DNA of 22,759 nt from JAHDHW01 sp964551455 (lineage in GTDB: Bacteria; Bacteroidota; Bacteroidia; Chitinophagales; Saprospiraceae): positions 1 through 22,759 of the forward strand of contig CAZKDA010000061.1 of NCBI GenBank assembly GCA_964551455.1, given 5' to 3'. Position 1 is the stretch's first letter; each line of letters opens with the position of its first letter. The notes below the pieces were generated by a model. It was not told the origin of the DNA, did not search any database, and saw only the letters and a list, made by a program, of their open reading frames with translations. Positions 15,149 to 22,759 of the stretch are shown piece after piece. Position numbers and translations under genes: made by a program.

Positions 15149-16537
15149 ATGAAGTTAAAAATTACATCCATTGTTTTTGCGCTTTGCCTGAACTTTCCAA
15201 CCATTGCTCAAACTCCCGTTAATCCGGAACAAGCTTCCATTTTACAGCACAAGTTAGACAGTTGCCTCACAGCTTTCAATTTACCTGGAATCGCTGCAAC
15301 GCTTTTATTGCCTGAAAACAAATACTGGAACGGCGTATCGGGCTTGTCTGACATTTACACATCCGAACCGATGAACACTTCTCATCTATTTTACCAGGCC
15401 AGCGTAACTAAGATGTTTGTTGCGACAATTATTTTTCAAATGTATGAGGAAAACCTGCTCAGCCTTGAAGACAATGTGGGCATGTACCTCCCTCCTATCC
15501 CAACGGTACCGGAATCCACAAAGATCCGCTACCTGCTGAATCACAGAAGCGGGTTGTACGATGTGTTTGCAAACTCAGCAGCTACCAACAACTGGTATTT
15601 TAACCCAAATACAATCTGGGAACCCATAGACGTATTGCTGACTTACAACAATAATCCCTTGTTCAACCAAAACGCGGGGTTTAGTTATTCCAACACAAAT
15701 TACATCCTGCTGGGAATGATCATTGAGGCCATCACCGGAAAATCATTTGCCGAAGAACTTGAATCGCGGATTTCGGCTCCTCTACAACTCGACAAAACCT
15801 TCTTTCTACCTTTCGATACCGTTACAGGAAATATTACAAAAGGGTGGACAAGTTTTACCTCCTCATCCGGTCCGTTTACCTCGGATGCAGCCCCGATCCT
15901 TACCGATTGTTTTGAAAGTATGGCATTTACTTCGGGAGCAATGGTATCCAGTCCGCAAGATGTGGCGAAGTTCAATCGACTGCTCTTTTCCGGAGGTATC
16001 CTGCACGATTCTACCCTCAACCTGATGAAAACCTGTACCGACATTAATCTCGGAAATGGTTGTAATGGTTACGGTTTTGGGTTGATGCGATACAATTTTG
16101 CAGGAAACACCTATTTCGGTCATGCAGGTGATATCAATGGCTTTACACAACTCACCATACACAATGAACCCGACAGCATCACGCTTACCATTTCAATCAA
16201 CAGAAACAATGCTCCGCGCGGGCCTGTTGCAGCGGTTTTGCTGAATGCCCTGCAAGAAGCTTTATTGGTTGATGTAAACGAACCGGAAATATCTTCTGTC
16301 AGGATATTTCCAAATCCTGCAAAAAGTATCATCAATATCGAATATGACAACCCGCCAATTCATAACCTCAACATTGAATTGTACAACCAACTTGGCCAAA
16401 AAATAAACATCGATCCATTTGTCAATTCCGGATATTCCGTGGTGTTGAATACTTCGCATGTTCCGGGAGGTTACTATTTTCTTAGGATAACGGGTGCGGC
16501 TTTTTATGAAATAAAAAAAGTGATTATCCAAAATTAA
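15149..16537 (+). CDS. T9SS-exported serine hydrolase (beta-lactamase / class C PBP-like)
   Basis: This 462-residue protein has a signal peptide (cut after FPTIAQ, residue 21), a serine hydrolase domain (about 28-375) and a T9SS type A sorting domain (381-462, starting VRIFPNPAKSIINIEYD and ending with FLRITGAAFYEIKKVIIQN). The catalytic S-x-x-K is SVTK (85-88), the second motif is YSN (180-182) and the third HAG (325-327); all three are intact. The family includes D-aminopeptidases, esterases and penicillin-binding enzymes, so the exact reaction cannot be told. The protein should cross the outer membrane by T9SS and be released or anchored at the surface, next to the product of the receptor gene just upstream. 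The ATG at 15149 directly precedes the signal peptide. Confidence 0.92.
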   Translation: MKLKITSIVFALCLNFPTIAQTPVNPEQASILQHKLDSCLTAFNLPGIAATLLLPENKYWNGVSGLSDIYTSEPMNTSHLFYQASVTKMFVATIIFQMYEENLLSLEDNVGMYLPPIPTVPESTKIRYLLNHRSGLYDVFANSAATNNWYFNPNTIWEPIDVLLTYNNNPLFNQNAGFSYSNTNYILLGMIIEAITGKSFAEELESRISAPLQLDKTFFLPFDTVTGNITKGWTSFTSSSGPFTSDAAPILTDCFESMAFTSGAMVSSPQDVAKFNRLLFSGGILHDSTLNLMKTCTDINLGNGCNGYGFGLMRYNFAGNTYFGHAGDINGFTQLTIHNEPDSITLTISINRNNAPRGPVAAVLLNALQEALLVDVNEPEISSVRIFPNPAKSIINIEYDNPPIHNLNIELYNQLGQKINIDPFVNSGYSVVLNTSHVPGGYYFLRITGAAFYEIKKVIIQN

Positions 16538-16593
16538 TAAGTACGAAATATCATCCGATTTTGAAAATTTTTAAACCTAAAAAAATGCCCGTC

Positions 16594-16605
16594 TGGAATA
16601 TTCCA
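16594..16605. promoter_or_regulatory. 12-bp perfect palindrome upstream of the beta-propeller gene
   Basis: TGGAATATTCCA is a perfect palindrome 30 bp before the ATG at 16636. It could be an operator for a dimeric regulator. It would be coding only if translation began at the upstream TTG (16561) or ATG (16585), which is less likely. Confidence 0.3.
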
Positions 16606-16635
16606 ACTTATTTTAAAAAAGCAACCCGTTTACAA

Positions 16636-17778
16636 ATGAAAGCGAAATTTTTTCTCTTGTCATTGCTCATTGCAGCATACGCAACAGCACAAACCGTGTC
16701 CGATTTTGTTTCCATTCCAAACCCTGACGATCTTGAAGTTGATCGTTTCGGAAATGTCTGGGTCAACTACCGCGTAAGTTTATCTTCCAACGAACACCGC
16801 CTGGCAAAGATATCGACCGAAGGAACCATAACTGATGTTATCATCGAAAACCACACGTTAGGCCAGTTTGGAATAAACGACACCATAATATGGATTGCCG
16901 GCGAATGGGGGCCGGATGCCTTCGTTTTCAAATATGACCACAACGGCAACAGGCTTGACAGCATTTATATGCCTTATCCTACGGCCATCATCCTCGATCC
17001 CGACGGCACATGGTTTGTCACCCAAAATGCCTTGGGACGACTGACGAAAGTCAACCCGGATAAAACAACTCAAACCCTGGCGTCGGGCAGCCCCCTAAGC
17101 TACAATCTGGCGCTGGCCAGGGACGAAAACGGAATGTTTTACACCTGCAACCTGCTGAATGCTTTGGTCATCAGGATCGACCCGGCTACTGGAGCAAAAA
17201 CCACATTAGCTACTCTTCCCACTGCCAATCCTTACAGCTTGGGGTTTTTGTCGTATAGTCACGGAAAACTGTATGTGCCTTCCTTCCGCCATTGTATATA
17301 TGAAGTGGATACTTCCGGCTTCGGGTTTACTGTTTTTGCCGGAACCGAAATGCTGGCTGGCGACCAAAATGGTTCAGTCAGTGAAGCGCTTTTATATATT
17401 CCGATTGCCACGCATCCTTCACTTACCGGCGATACTTTGTATTTTACCGATTCGGGCAATGGAAAGATCAGGATGATCTCTGGCCTGACAAGCGCTTCGC
17501 AAACCATGGACTCACAAAGCCTGGATTCTATGTTCAAGGTTTTTCCCAATCCTGCTAACGAAGTTCTGAACATTACCTTCCGTTCGCAAAATGAAACGAT
17601 CGCAAAAATCGATTTTGTCACTGTTGATGGAAAGACCATGAAGAGCGTAACTTTTGCAGAAAATGTAAACCAGGAGCCGTATATTATTGCTTTAAACGGA
17701 TTACCTGATGGCAGTTACCTATTGAGGATCACTACCTCAAAAGGCAAAATTGTCAATAAAAATATCGTAAAATCGTAA
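16636..17778 (+). CDS. T9SS-exported beta-propeller protein (NHL/SMP-30-like)
   Basis: From ATG 16636 this 380-residue protein begins with a signal peptide (MKAKFFLLSLLIAAYATA, cut before Q). The upstream TTG 16561 or ATG 16585 would bury it, so they are rejected. Residues 22-295 form repeating blades: IPNPDDLEVDRFGNVWVNY, ILDPDGTWFVTQNALGRLTK, LALARDENGMFYTCNLLNAL and the last, GDTLYFTDSGNGKIRMI. These resemble NHL and SMP-30/Vgb-like propellers, which bind ligands, sugars or proteins or act as lactonases. The C-terminus (about 305-380) is a T9SS type A sorting domain (FKVFPNPANEVLNITF, then LPDGSYLLRITTSKGK). It follows the serine hydrolase by about 100 bp and precedes the GyrI-like gene by 8 bp. 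No catalytic metal site can be assigned, so binding rather than catalysis is equally likely. Confidence 0.85.
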   Translation: MKAKFFLLSLLIAAYATAQTVSDFVSIPNPDDLEVDRFGNVWVNYRVSLSSNEHRLAKISTEGTITDVIIENHTLGQFGINDTIIWIAGEWGPDAFVFKYDHNGNRLDSIYMPYPTAIILDPDGTWFVTQNALGRLTKVNPDKTTQTLASGSPLSYNLALARDENGMFYTCNLLNALVIRIDPATGAKTTLATLPTANPYSLGFLSYSHGKLYVPSFRHCIYEVDTSGFGFTVFAGTEMLAGDQNGSVSEALLYIPIATHPSLTGDTLYFTDSGNGKIRMISGLTSASQTMDSQSLDSMFKVFPNPANEVLNITFRSQNETIAKIDFVTVDGKTMKSVTFAENVNQEPYIIALNGLPDGSYLLRITTSKGKIVNKNIVKS

Positions 17779-17786
17779 AAACAGAA

Positions 17787-18386
17787 GTGGCAAAACTCGA
17801 TTTCAAAAAAGCTTATAAAAGTTATTACTCGGCAAAACAAATACCTGAATTGTGTTGCTTTGACCCTATTCCGTTTTTGATAATACAGTGCAAAGGAGAA
17901 CCAGGCGGCATTGAATTTCAACATGCAGCCAAAGCGCTCTTCCCGCTTGCTTATGGTATCAAAAAATTGTGCAAAATGAAAGGCAATGATTTTGGCGTGC
18001 CTCCTCTCGAAGCATTATGGTGGACCAAAGGCAATGTGCCTGCTTCCAAAGTACCAAAGCATGACTGGTATTGGAAACTGATGATACGAATGCCTGATTT
18101 TGTTGATGAATTATTATTTAAAACGGCTTTGGCAGAAACGTTGAAAAAGAAGAAAATCCCTTTGTTAAATGCCGTTTCATTTGAACAACTCTGTGAAGGA
18201 AAATGCGCTCAGATACTTCATGTCGGCGCTTATTCCGAAGAGCAACCCACGATCGACTTACTCCATGGTTTTATCCATAAAAACAATCTGAGTTTAAACG
18301 GCTTTCACCACGAAATTTATCTGAACAACCCCCGCAAAACGCCTGTGGAAAAATTGAAAACGATCATCCGACAGCCTTTAAAATAA
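17787..18386 (+). CDS. GyrI-like small-molecule-binding domain protein
   Basis: This 199-residue cytoplasmic protein starts at GTG 17787, 8 bp after the stop of the propeller gene, suggesting translational coupling. The next in-frame ATG is about 55 codons later and would remove a conserved part. It resembles the stand-alone GyrI-like proteins of Bacteroidota: LDFKKAYKSYYSAKQIPELC at the start, FLIIQCKGEPGG, PLAYGIKKLCK, VPPLEALWW, and later FEQLCEGKCAQILHVGAYSE and GFHHEIYLNNPRKTPVEKLK. GyrI-like folds bind hydrophobic or aromatic small molecules and may act as sensors or chaperones. It has no DNA-binding domain, unlike its AraC-linked relatives. Its position at the end of the AraC/TonB/T9SS set suggests it binds the imported compound or a breakdown product, by inference. 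Confidence 0.85.
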   Translation: MAKLDFKKAYKSYYSAKQIPELCCFDPIPFLIIQCKGEPGGIEFQHAAKALFPLAYGIKKLCKMKGNDFGVPPLEALWWTKGNVPASKVPKHDWYWKLMIRMPDFVDELLFKTALAETLKKKKIPLLNAVSFEQLCEGKCAQILHVGAYSEEQPTIDLLHGFIHKNNLSLNGFHHEIYLNNPRKTPVEKLKTIIRQPLK

Positions 18387-18525
18387 AAAAAGACCTGGTC
18401 CCCTTAGTTTTTTGTAATCTTGGAAATTGTCGTTCTTTCGTGGCTTCGCCGGAGAAAAGGGCATGGAAAATATCGCTATATCGTTTTTCAAAATCCCCGT
18501 CAAACCTTATCGGTTCCCCGTTCCT

Positions 18526-18587
18526 CGCCTCCCGTTTCACTTCCTCCACACTCACACTCACACTCACACTCCCGCCTCCCGTTCACT
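18526..18587. repeat. Hexamer repeat flanked by a direct repeat
   Basis: A 16-bp element CGCCTCCCGTTTCACT (18526-18541) recurs with one T lost at 18573-18587. Between them are about four copies of a CACACT/CACTCA hexamer (18547-18570). It lies between the convergent GyrI-like and peroxidase genes and touches the peroxidase stop codon. Its function is unknown and no T-tract follows. Confidence 0.6.
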
Positions 18588-20502
18588 AATATCCCCGCTC
18601 ATTCCACTCCGGGCGATTTTCAAAAAGCGGCAAAACCACATTTGCGTTTGTCAGTCCGGTGGTGTCGGTGAGGGTGTGCAGGAATGCAATGATGTCGTTT
18701 TTTTCATTTTCCGAAAGATTGAGCGGAGCATCAGAAAGCGTTTGGTTTTCAATATCCAGTCCCAGTCCGGCGCCTCCGCCGCGGTTGTAAAATTCCATGA
18801 CTTCTTCGAGGGTTTTGAACAAGCCGTTGTGCATATATGGCGCAGTCAAAGCGCTATTCCTCACAGTAACGGTTTTGAAAGAGTTTTCAAAATGCGCCGC
18901 CGCTTCTTTTTTTAAACCATTTTGGAGCCTTCCCGGATCGGGGTCTTTTTTAGGATTCAGGGTATCGAAACCCAGAGTTATTCCTAAAACTTCCGACTCT
19001 GCATCCGTATAAAACGGCGGTACCGAGCCGTTGAAGACCGGCACAAAATGGCAGGTGCCGCAGGCCGCTTTTCCCATAAAAAGGTTGAACCCCCGGATCG
19101 CCGCATGAGGCAGGGAATCCTGTTCATTCCGCACAAAGCGGTCGAATTCGCTGTCGAAGGATTTCAATGAGTTGACATAAGCGGCGACGGCATTGCTGAT
19201 CGTTCGGCTGTAAATAGCTTTCTTCGCAGTTTCTCCGTACAAATTTTCAAACATAAACACATATTCAGCGCTTTGATACAATCGGTCTGCAATCTCATCA
19301 AACCCGATATTGAACTCCAGCGAATCGTTGACCACATGCGCGACCTGCCGCTCCAGGGTGTATTCGCGCATATCCCAGAAATACCGAGAAGTATAGCCGG
19401 CATCGATCAGCGTTGGCGCATTCCGGTTGGTAAACCTTTCTTCGTGGTTGGTTTTGCTTTTTGGCAATCCGTCGGTAAATGCCTTCGAAGGGTCGTGGCA
19501 GGAGGCGCAGGACATTTTCATGTCTTTCGACAAAATAGGATCGTAAAACAAGATCTTCCCCAATTCAATGGCTGCCGGATCGAAAAGCGGGCGGAATGAA
19601 AATTCCGAAAAGTACGACGTTCTTAAAAAATCTTCGCTGAACAGATTCACCGCATTATAATCCTGTGCATGGTTTTTATACTGCTCTGCCGGAACACCGA
19701 TGAGTCGCTGAAATTCCAGCAATTTTCCATAAAACGGATTGATGACCTGTTTTAAAAACGCCAAGCGGTCAAAGGAATCAAAGCCTGGATTTGCGGCCAG
19801 TATTTCTTGCGCCAACTCAAACAGGGTTTGAATTTCCTGAAAAACGTATCGGGCTTCCGGCTTCATATTTTTATTATAAAACAAAAAAGCCTTTTCCATA
19901 CCCTGCATACTGACGGCTGCTTCGGGGATCGCGTTGCCTGAGCCTGGCGTATCGAATCCGCTCAGCCCCAGCGAAAATACCCGGACAATCCCAGAACGCA
20001 AGGCTTCGAAAACCTGGCGGTCAGACAACCTGGTTTGCAGATGAGTGGCTGTGATTGCCTCTACCGCCTGTTGTAGTTCGGCTGAAAGCCGCTTAATCTC
20101 AATAAGTTGCAACGGAGCCTCATCGCTGAAAATCAACTCATCCAGGGTTTGCAAGCCATTGGGCGGAATAATGGAATCGTATGTTTCGGCATCCAATTTG
20201 GGCAGCGGAGCGCCATTGATATAAAGGTAATTGTAAGGAGTAAGGAGGTAGTCAAAGAAAAATTCGATCCGTTTGTAGGCAAACCGGGTTTCGGCAATTT
20301 GTTGGCGTAACAGTGTTAAATCATCTGTGGAATCAGCGAGGTTGGCCAGACTGGTTACTTCCTTGCGGAAAAGGTTGAAATCCTCCAGATAAGCCTTTGT
20401 GATTTTCTGCGCCGCGCTTTGATGCGACTTTTTGATCGGTGAAAAGTTGAACCATGAAAATACTGCCGCCGCGATGATAATGGCAAAGGAAAAATTCTTC
20501 AT
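18586..20502 (-). CDS. Di-heme cytochrome c peroxidase (CcpA/MauG family) with N-terminal helical domain
   Basis: This 638-residue protein has an N-terminal hydrophobic signal or anchor (residues 4-20), a helical domain (about 28-290) and a C-terminal CCP_MauG domain (about 305-620). Heme c sites are CASCH (332-336) and CGTCH (481-485); the conserved APYMHNG segment (554-560) supplies M557, the likely axial ligand. It should reduce hydrogen peroxide in the periplasm or at the membrane, using electrons from cytochrome c or quinols. The helical domain (AETRFAYKRIEFFFDYLLTP, then LQTLDELIFSDEAPLQ) is seen in Bacteroidota peroxidases and looks imelysin-like to me, but the fold is an inference. 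At 638 residues it is nearly twice a classic CcpA (about 330). The ATG at 20502 is followed at once by the signal. Its neighbour, a SulP transporter on the same strand, begins 1.8 kb upstream. Confidence 0.9.
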   Translation of the reverse strand: MKNFSFAIIIAAAVFSWFNFSPIKKSHQSAAQKITKAYLEDFNLFRKEVTSLANLADSTDDLTLLRQQIAETRFAYKRIEFFFDYLLTPYNYLYINGAPLPKLDAETYDSIIPPNGLQTLDELIFSDEAPLQLIEIKRLSAELQQAVEAITATHLQTRLSDRQVFEALRSGIVRVFSLGLSGFDTPGSGNAIPEAAVSMQGMEKAFLFYNKNMKPEARYVFQEIQTLFELAQEILAANPGFDSFDRLAFLKQVINPFYGKLLEFQRLIGVPAEQYKNHAQDYNAVNLFSEDFLRTSYFSEFSFRPLFDPAAIELGKILFYDPILSKDMKMSCASCHDPSKAFTDGLPKSKTNHEERFTNRNAPTLIDAGYTSRYFWDMREYTLERQVAHVVNDSLEFNIGFDEIADRLYQSAEYVFMFENLYGETAKKAIYSRTISNAVAAYVNSLKSFDSEFDRFVRNEQDSLPHAAIRGFNLFMGKAACGTCHFVPVFNGSVPPFYTDAESEVLGITLGFDTLNPKKDPDPGRLQNGLKKEAAAHFENSFKTVTVRNSALTAPYMHNGLFKTLEEVMEFYNRGGGAGLGLDIENQTLSDAPLNLSENEKNDIIAFLHTLTDTTGLTNANVVLPLFENRPEWNERGY

Positions 20503-20677
20503 GGTGTAAAAATAAAACGAATTAGAATGGTTGGAACTATAACGTTTTCAATTTCAAAAACATACAACCGAAAAAGATCATAATTAACAAATTATTGCCA
20601 TTCATCTTTCATTTCTGTAATGACAAAGCCGAAGAAAATATCACAAAAATATTCAGGTCAACGAAATGCTTTCAATT
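20503..20677. other. Intergenic region between peroxidase and SulP transporter
   Basis: These 175 A/T-rich bp hold no ORF and no strong terminator or promoter that I can support. Confidence 0.5.
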
Positions 20678-22342
20678 TCAATCCACCATCTCCATAGCTC
20701 TTTTCAGGGCATCGTCGATATTATCAAAAAGGTTGCTTTTGTCGATGACTGAATAAATATCTGCTTTTTCCAGATCCGATCGAACCTGTGGTTTTAAACC
20801 CGAAAGAATGACCTTAACATTTTTCGACCTGAAATTTTTTATCACCTGCTTGAGGCGGTGAACACCGGTTGCATCGATGAAAGAGACGTATCGCATCCGC
20901 AAAACCAGCACTTTAGGGTTGTAACCTATGCGCGTGATCGTATCTTCAAAAAACTGGGAAGCGCCAAAAAACAAAGGCCCCTCAATTTCAAACATGACCA
21001 ATCCGGCTGGCAGCTTTGATAATTCTTCATCGAAAGTCAGTTCCTCATGTTGTTCATCTGAATCCTTTTTCACGGGAATCGGGGAAATACTGATGGCTTC
21101 GCTCATGCGTTTCATCAGGATAAAACTCGACAGCACGATCCCGATCTCAATGGCAATGACCAGATCGAAAATGACGGTAAGGAAGAAAGTGACAAGCAGA
21201 ATGATAATGTCGCCGCGTTTTCCTTTTAACAAAGAAACGAATTGCTTCCACTCGCTCATGTGATAAGCGACCACGACAAGGATACCGGCAAGGCAAGCCA
21301 TTGGGATCAGTCTGGCAAACGGCGCCAGAAGCAGCATGATAAGCAGCAAAACAATTGCGTGTACGATACCGGAAATCGGCGTTCTGCCTCCGTTCTTTAC
21401 GTTGGTAGCGGTGCGGGCAATGGCTCCTGTAGCCGGAATTCCTCCAAATAGGGCTGAAAAAATATTGGCTGTTCCCTGCGCGATAAGCTCTGCATTGGGG
21501 CGGTGCCTGCCTCCGATCATTCCGTCAGCCACCACAGCAGAGAGCAGCGATTCGATAGCTCCCAGCAATGCGATGGCAAATGCCGGCTGGATCAGCGCTT
21601 TTATTGTGCCAAAATCGACATGCGGAACCACGGGAAGCGCAAAAGTATTGGGAATTTCACCAAACCTGCTTTCGATGGTATCGACGGGTAATTCAAAATA
21701 TTTTACAACAACAATGCTCAACAGAATGGCAACGATTGAGCCTGGAACCTTTGTGGTGATCCTTTGGAAGTTAAAAGTGATTAAGATCGTTGCAAGCGCA
21801 ATGCCTGCAGCGATCCAGTTGATATGGCTGAAGTTATTGATGTAAACATGCCACTTGTCGATGAAGTCTGCCGGGAGATCTTCAATAGACAAACCGAAAA
21901 AATCATTGATCTGCGATGAAAAAATGATGAGGGCGATGCCGCTGGTAAACCCGACGATCAGCGGATATGGAATGAATTTCAACAGATTGCCCAGCCGCAA
22001 TACACCCAAGCCGATGATGATAAATCCTGCCATGAATGTTGCGATGATCAGGCCGTTCACGCCATGCTCCTGGACGATTGCATACACGATGACGATAAAC
22101 GCTCCGGTCGGACCGCCGATCTGAACCCTGCTCCCCCCAAATGTGGAAATGAGCAACCCGGCGATGATGGCGGTGATCAGTCCTTTTTCAGGCGATACCC
22201 CCGATGCGATAGCAAACGCAATGGCCAAAGGGAGCGCAACGATCCCAACGATGATACCTGACATAATATCCTTGACGATCTGCTCCCGGCTGATACCCTG
22301 CCGGATGAGCGTAAAGAGTTTCGGGCTGAGGTCTTCTTTCAT
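20678..22342 (-). CDS. SulP/SLC26-family anion transporter with STAS domain
   Basis: This 554-residue inner-membrane protein has a membrane part (about 25-415) with the family signatures: GIIVGIVALPLAIAFAIASG (29-48), GGSRVQIGGPTGAF (69-82) and GAIESLLSAVVADG (261-274) followed by GGRHRPNAELIAQG (277-290). A soluble STAS domain (about 446-550) follows, with FIDATGVHRL (488-497) in the place of the anti-sigma-antagonist phosphorylation loop; here T492 fills the Ser/Thr position. The family moves sulfate, bicarbonate or related anions by proton or sodium coupling. No adjacent carbonic anhydrase or sulfur gene is present, so the substrate is open. The ATG at 22342 gives the normal N-terminal length. 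The next gene downstream on this strand is the peroxidase, 175 bp away. Confidence 0.92.
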   Translation of the reverse strand: MKEDLSPKLFTLIRQGISREQIVKDIMSGIIVGIVALPLAIAFAIASGVSPEKGLITAIIAGLLISTFGGSRVQIGGPTGAFIVIVYAIVQEHGVNGLIIATFMAGFIIIGLGVLRLGNLLKFIPYPLIVGFTSGIALIIFSSQINDFFGLSIEDLPADFIDKWHVYINNFSHINWIAAGIALATILITFNFQRITTKVPGSIVAILLSIVVVKYFELPVDTIESRFGEIPNTFALPVVPHVDFGTIKALIQPAFAIALLGAIESLLSAVVADGMIGGRHRPNAELIAQGTANIFSALFGGIPATGAIARTATNVKNGGRTPISGIVHAIVLLLIMLLLAPFARLIPMACLAGILVVVAYHMSEWKQFVSLLKGKRGDIIILLVTFFLTVIFDLVIAIEIGIVLSSFILMKRMSEAISISPIPVKKDSDEQHEELTFDEELSKLPAGLVMFEIEGPLFFGASQFFEDTITRIGYNPKVLVLRMRYVSFIDATGVHRLKQVIKNFRSKNVKVILSGLKPQVRSDLEKADIYSVIDKSNLFDNIDDALKRAMEMVD

Positions 22343-22759
22343 GGTAATGTTAATGCGTAGGTTGCTGGGGATGATTTTTTCCAGGCATTTTGGATGTCGT
22401 GATGTGGAAGATTGTTATTTTTTTTATTTTCAAGAGTTTCTTTTGGTAAAAATAGGTTAAACGCACGGACATCCTGTTAAAAAAAAATCATTCTGCGTGG
22501 ATAACGCCTGTGGCCTCACAAGTTCAGCGGGACACATTTTTTATTTCCCGCAGATTGGGAAGCTTAAATGCTCGAACATCCTGTTGAAAAAAAAATCCAT
22601 TCTGCGTGGATCAGCGCGATCAGCGGGACACCTTTTTTATTTCCCGCAGATAACGCGGATTTTCGCAGATTGGGAAAAGCTTAAATGCTCGAACATCCTG
22701 TTGAAAAAAAAAATCCATTCTGCGTGGATCAGCGCGATCAGCGGGACACCTTTTTTATT
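22343..22759. other. Non-coding end of window upstream of SulP, mostly tandem repeat
   Basis: The first 114 bp are A/T-rich and should hold the SulP promoter on the minus strand, but no clear boxes were found. The remaining 303 bp are the tandem repeat described separately. No gene was seen. Confidence 0.7.
22457..22759. repeat. Tandem repeat of about 107-117 bp, three copies, running off the window
   Basis: Copies start at 22457, 22564 and 22681 with TTAAA...CATCCTGTT, then an A-run, CATTCTGCGTGGAT, CAGCGGGACA, a T-run and TTTCCCGCAGAT. Copies 2 and 3 are almost identical over the 78-79 bp shared; copy 1 is diverged and has a different insert at 22500-22525. Within a unit GCGGGA pairs with TCCCGC and CTGCG with CGCAG, so each can fold into stems. 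The style resembles intergenic repeats with 'CTGCGTGGATCAGCG' wording seen across Bacteroidota. The third copy is cut by the window end. Confidence 0.88.

Noticed and set aside
15001..15204. Minus-strand ORF with a CPMCGNKPC motif
   Set aside because: The zinc-ribbon look is tempting, but it overlaps the start of the serine hydrolase, lacks a promoter and sits over a non-coding gap.
18427..18915. Plus-strand ORF of 162 codons
   Set aside because: It contains the hexamer repeat (HTHTHTHT) and then runs antisense to the peroxidase C-terminus; it is a chance frame.
22457..22759. CRISPR array at the window end
   Set aside because: The repeat unit is over 100 bp and the copies are contiguous without unique spacers.

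Overview
The window (about 22.8 kb, moderate GC) comes from a member of the Bacteroidota. Several signs agree: two proteins carry C-terminal type IX secretion (T9SS) sorting domains, there is a TonB-dependent receptor of the outer-membrane beta-barrel family, a LytTR regulator is present, start regions are A-rich without clear Shine-Dalgarno sites, and candidate promoters fit the TTTG...TAnnTTTG pattern of this phylum. A Saprospiria-like member is my best guess but unproven. A run of 100 Ns inside a gene marks a scaffold join, so this is a draft assembly, possibly a metagenome bin.

Layout. 1-1994 (minus strand): a truncated lipoprotein related to vanadium-dependent haloperoxidases, a small DoxX-like membrane protein and an outer-membrane barrel protein interrupted by the N gap. 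2374-5837: a LytTR response regulator (plus) facing a large hybrid histidine kinase (minus), together able to form a complete phosphorelay; a period-7 repeat lies between their ends. 5838-6640: a hairpin, a doubtful 54-codon ORF, a strong minus-strand terminator and the tail of a decayed minus-strand gene. 6644-11425 (plus): GNAT acetyltransferase, CHAT-TPR caspase-like protein, a small acidic conserved protein, then a period-8 repeat array in front of a DEAH helicase.

11586-18386 (plus): AraC-type regulator, TonB-dependent receptor, T9SS-exported serine hydrolase, T9SS-exported beta-propeller protein and GyrI-like protein. This looks like a regulated cell-surface module that cleaves or binds a small molecule outside the cell, imports it and responds to it. 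It has no SusD, so it is not a standard glycan locus. The receptor gene is bracketed by 22-bp near-identical direct repeats, the first being the last codons of the regulator. 18586-22342 (minus): a di-heme cytochrome c peroxidase with a long helical N-terminal domain, and a SulP/STAS anion transporter. 22457-22759: three copies of a roughly 110-bp tandem repeat running off the window.

No rRNA, tRNA, CRISPR array or insertion sequence was recognised. The best candidates for unexplored biology are the AraC/TonB/T9SS module, the CHAT-TPR protein and the period-7 and period-8 intergenic arrays. None is a proven new system.
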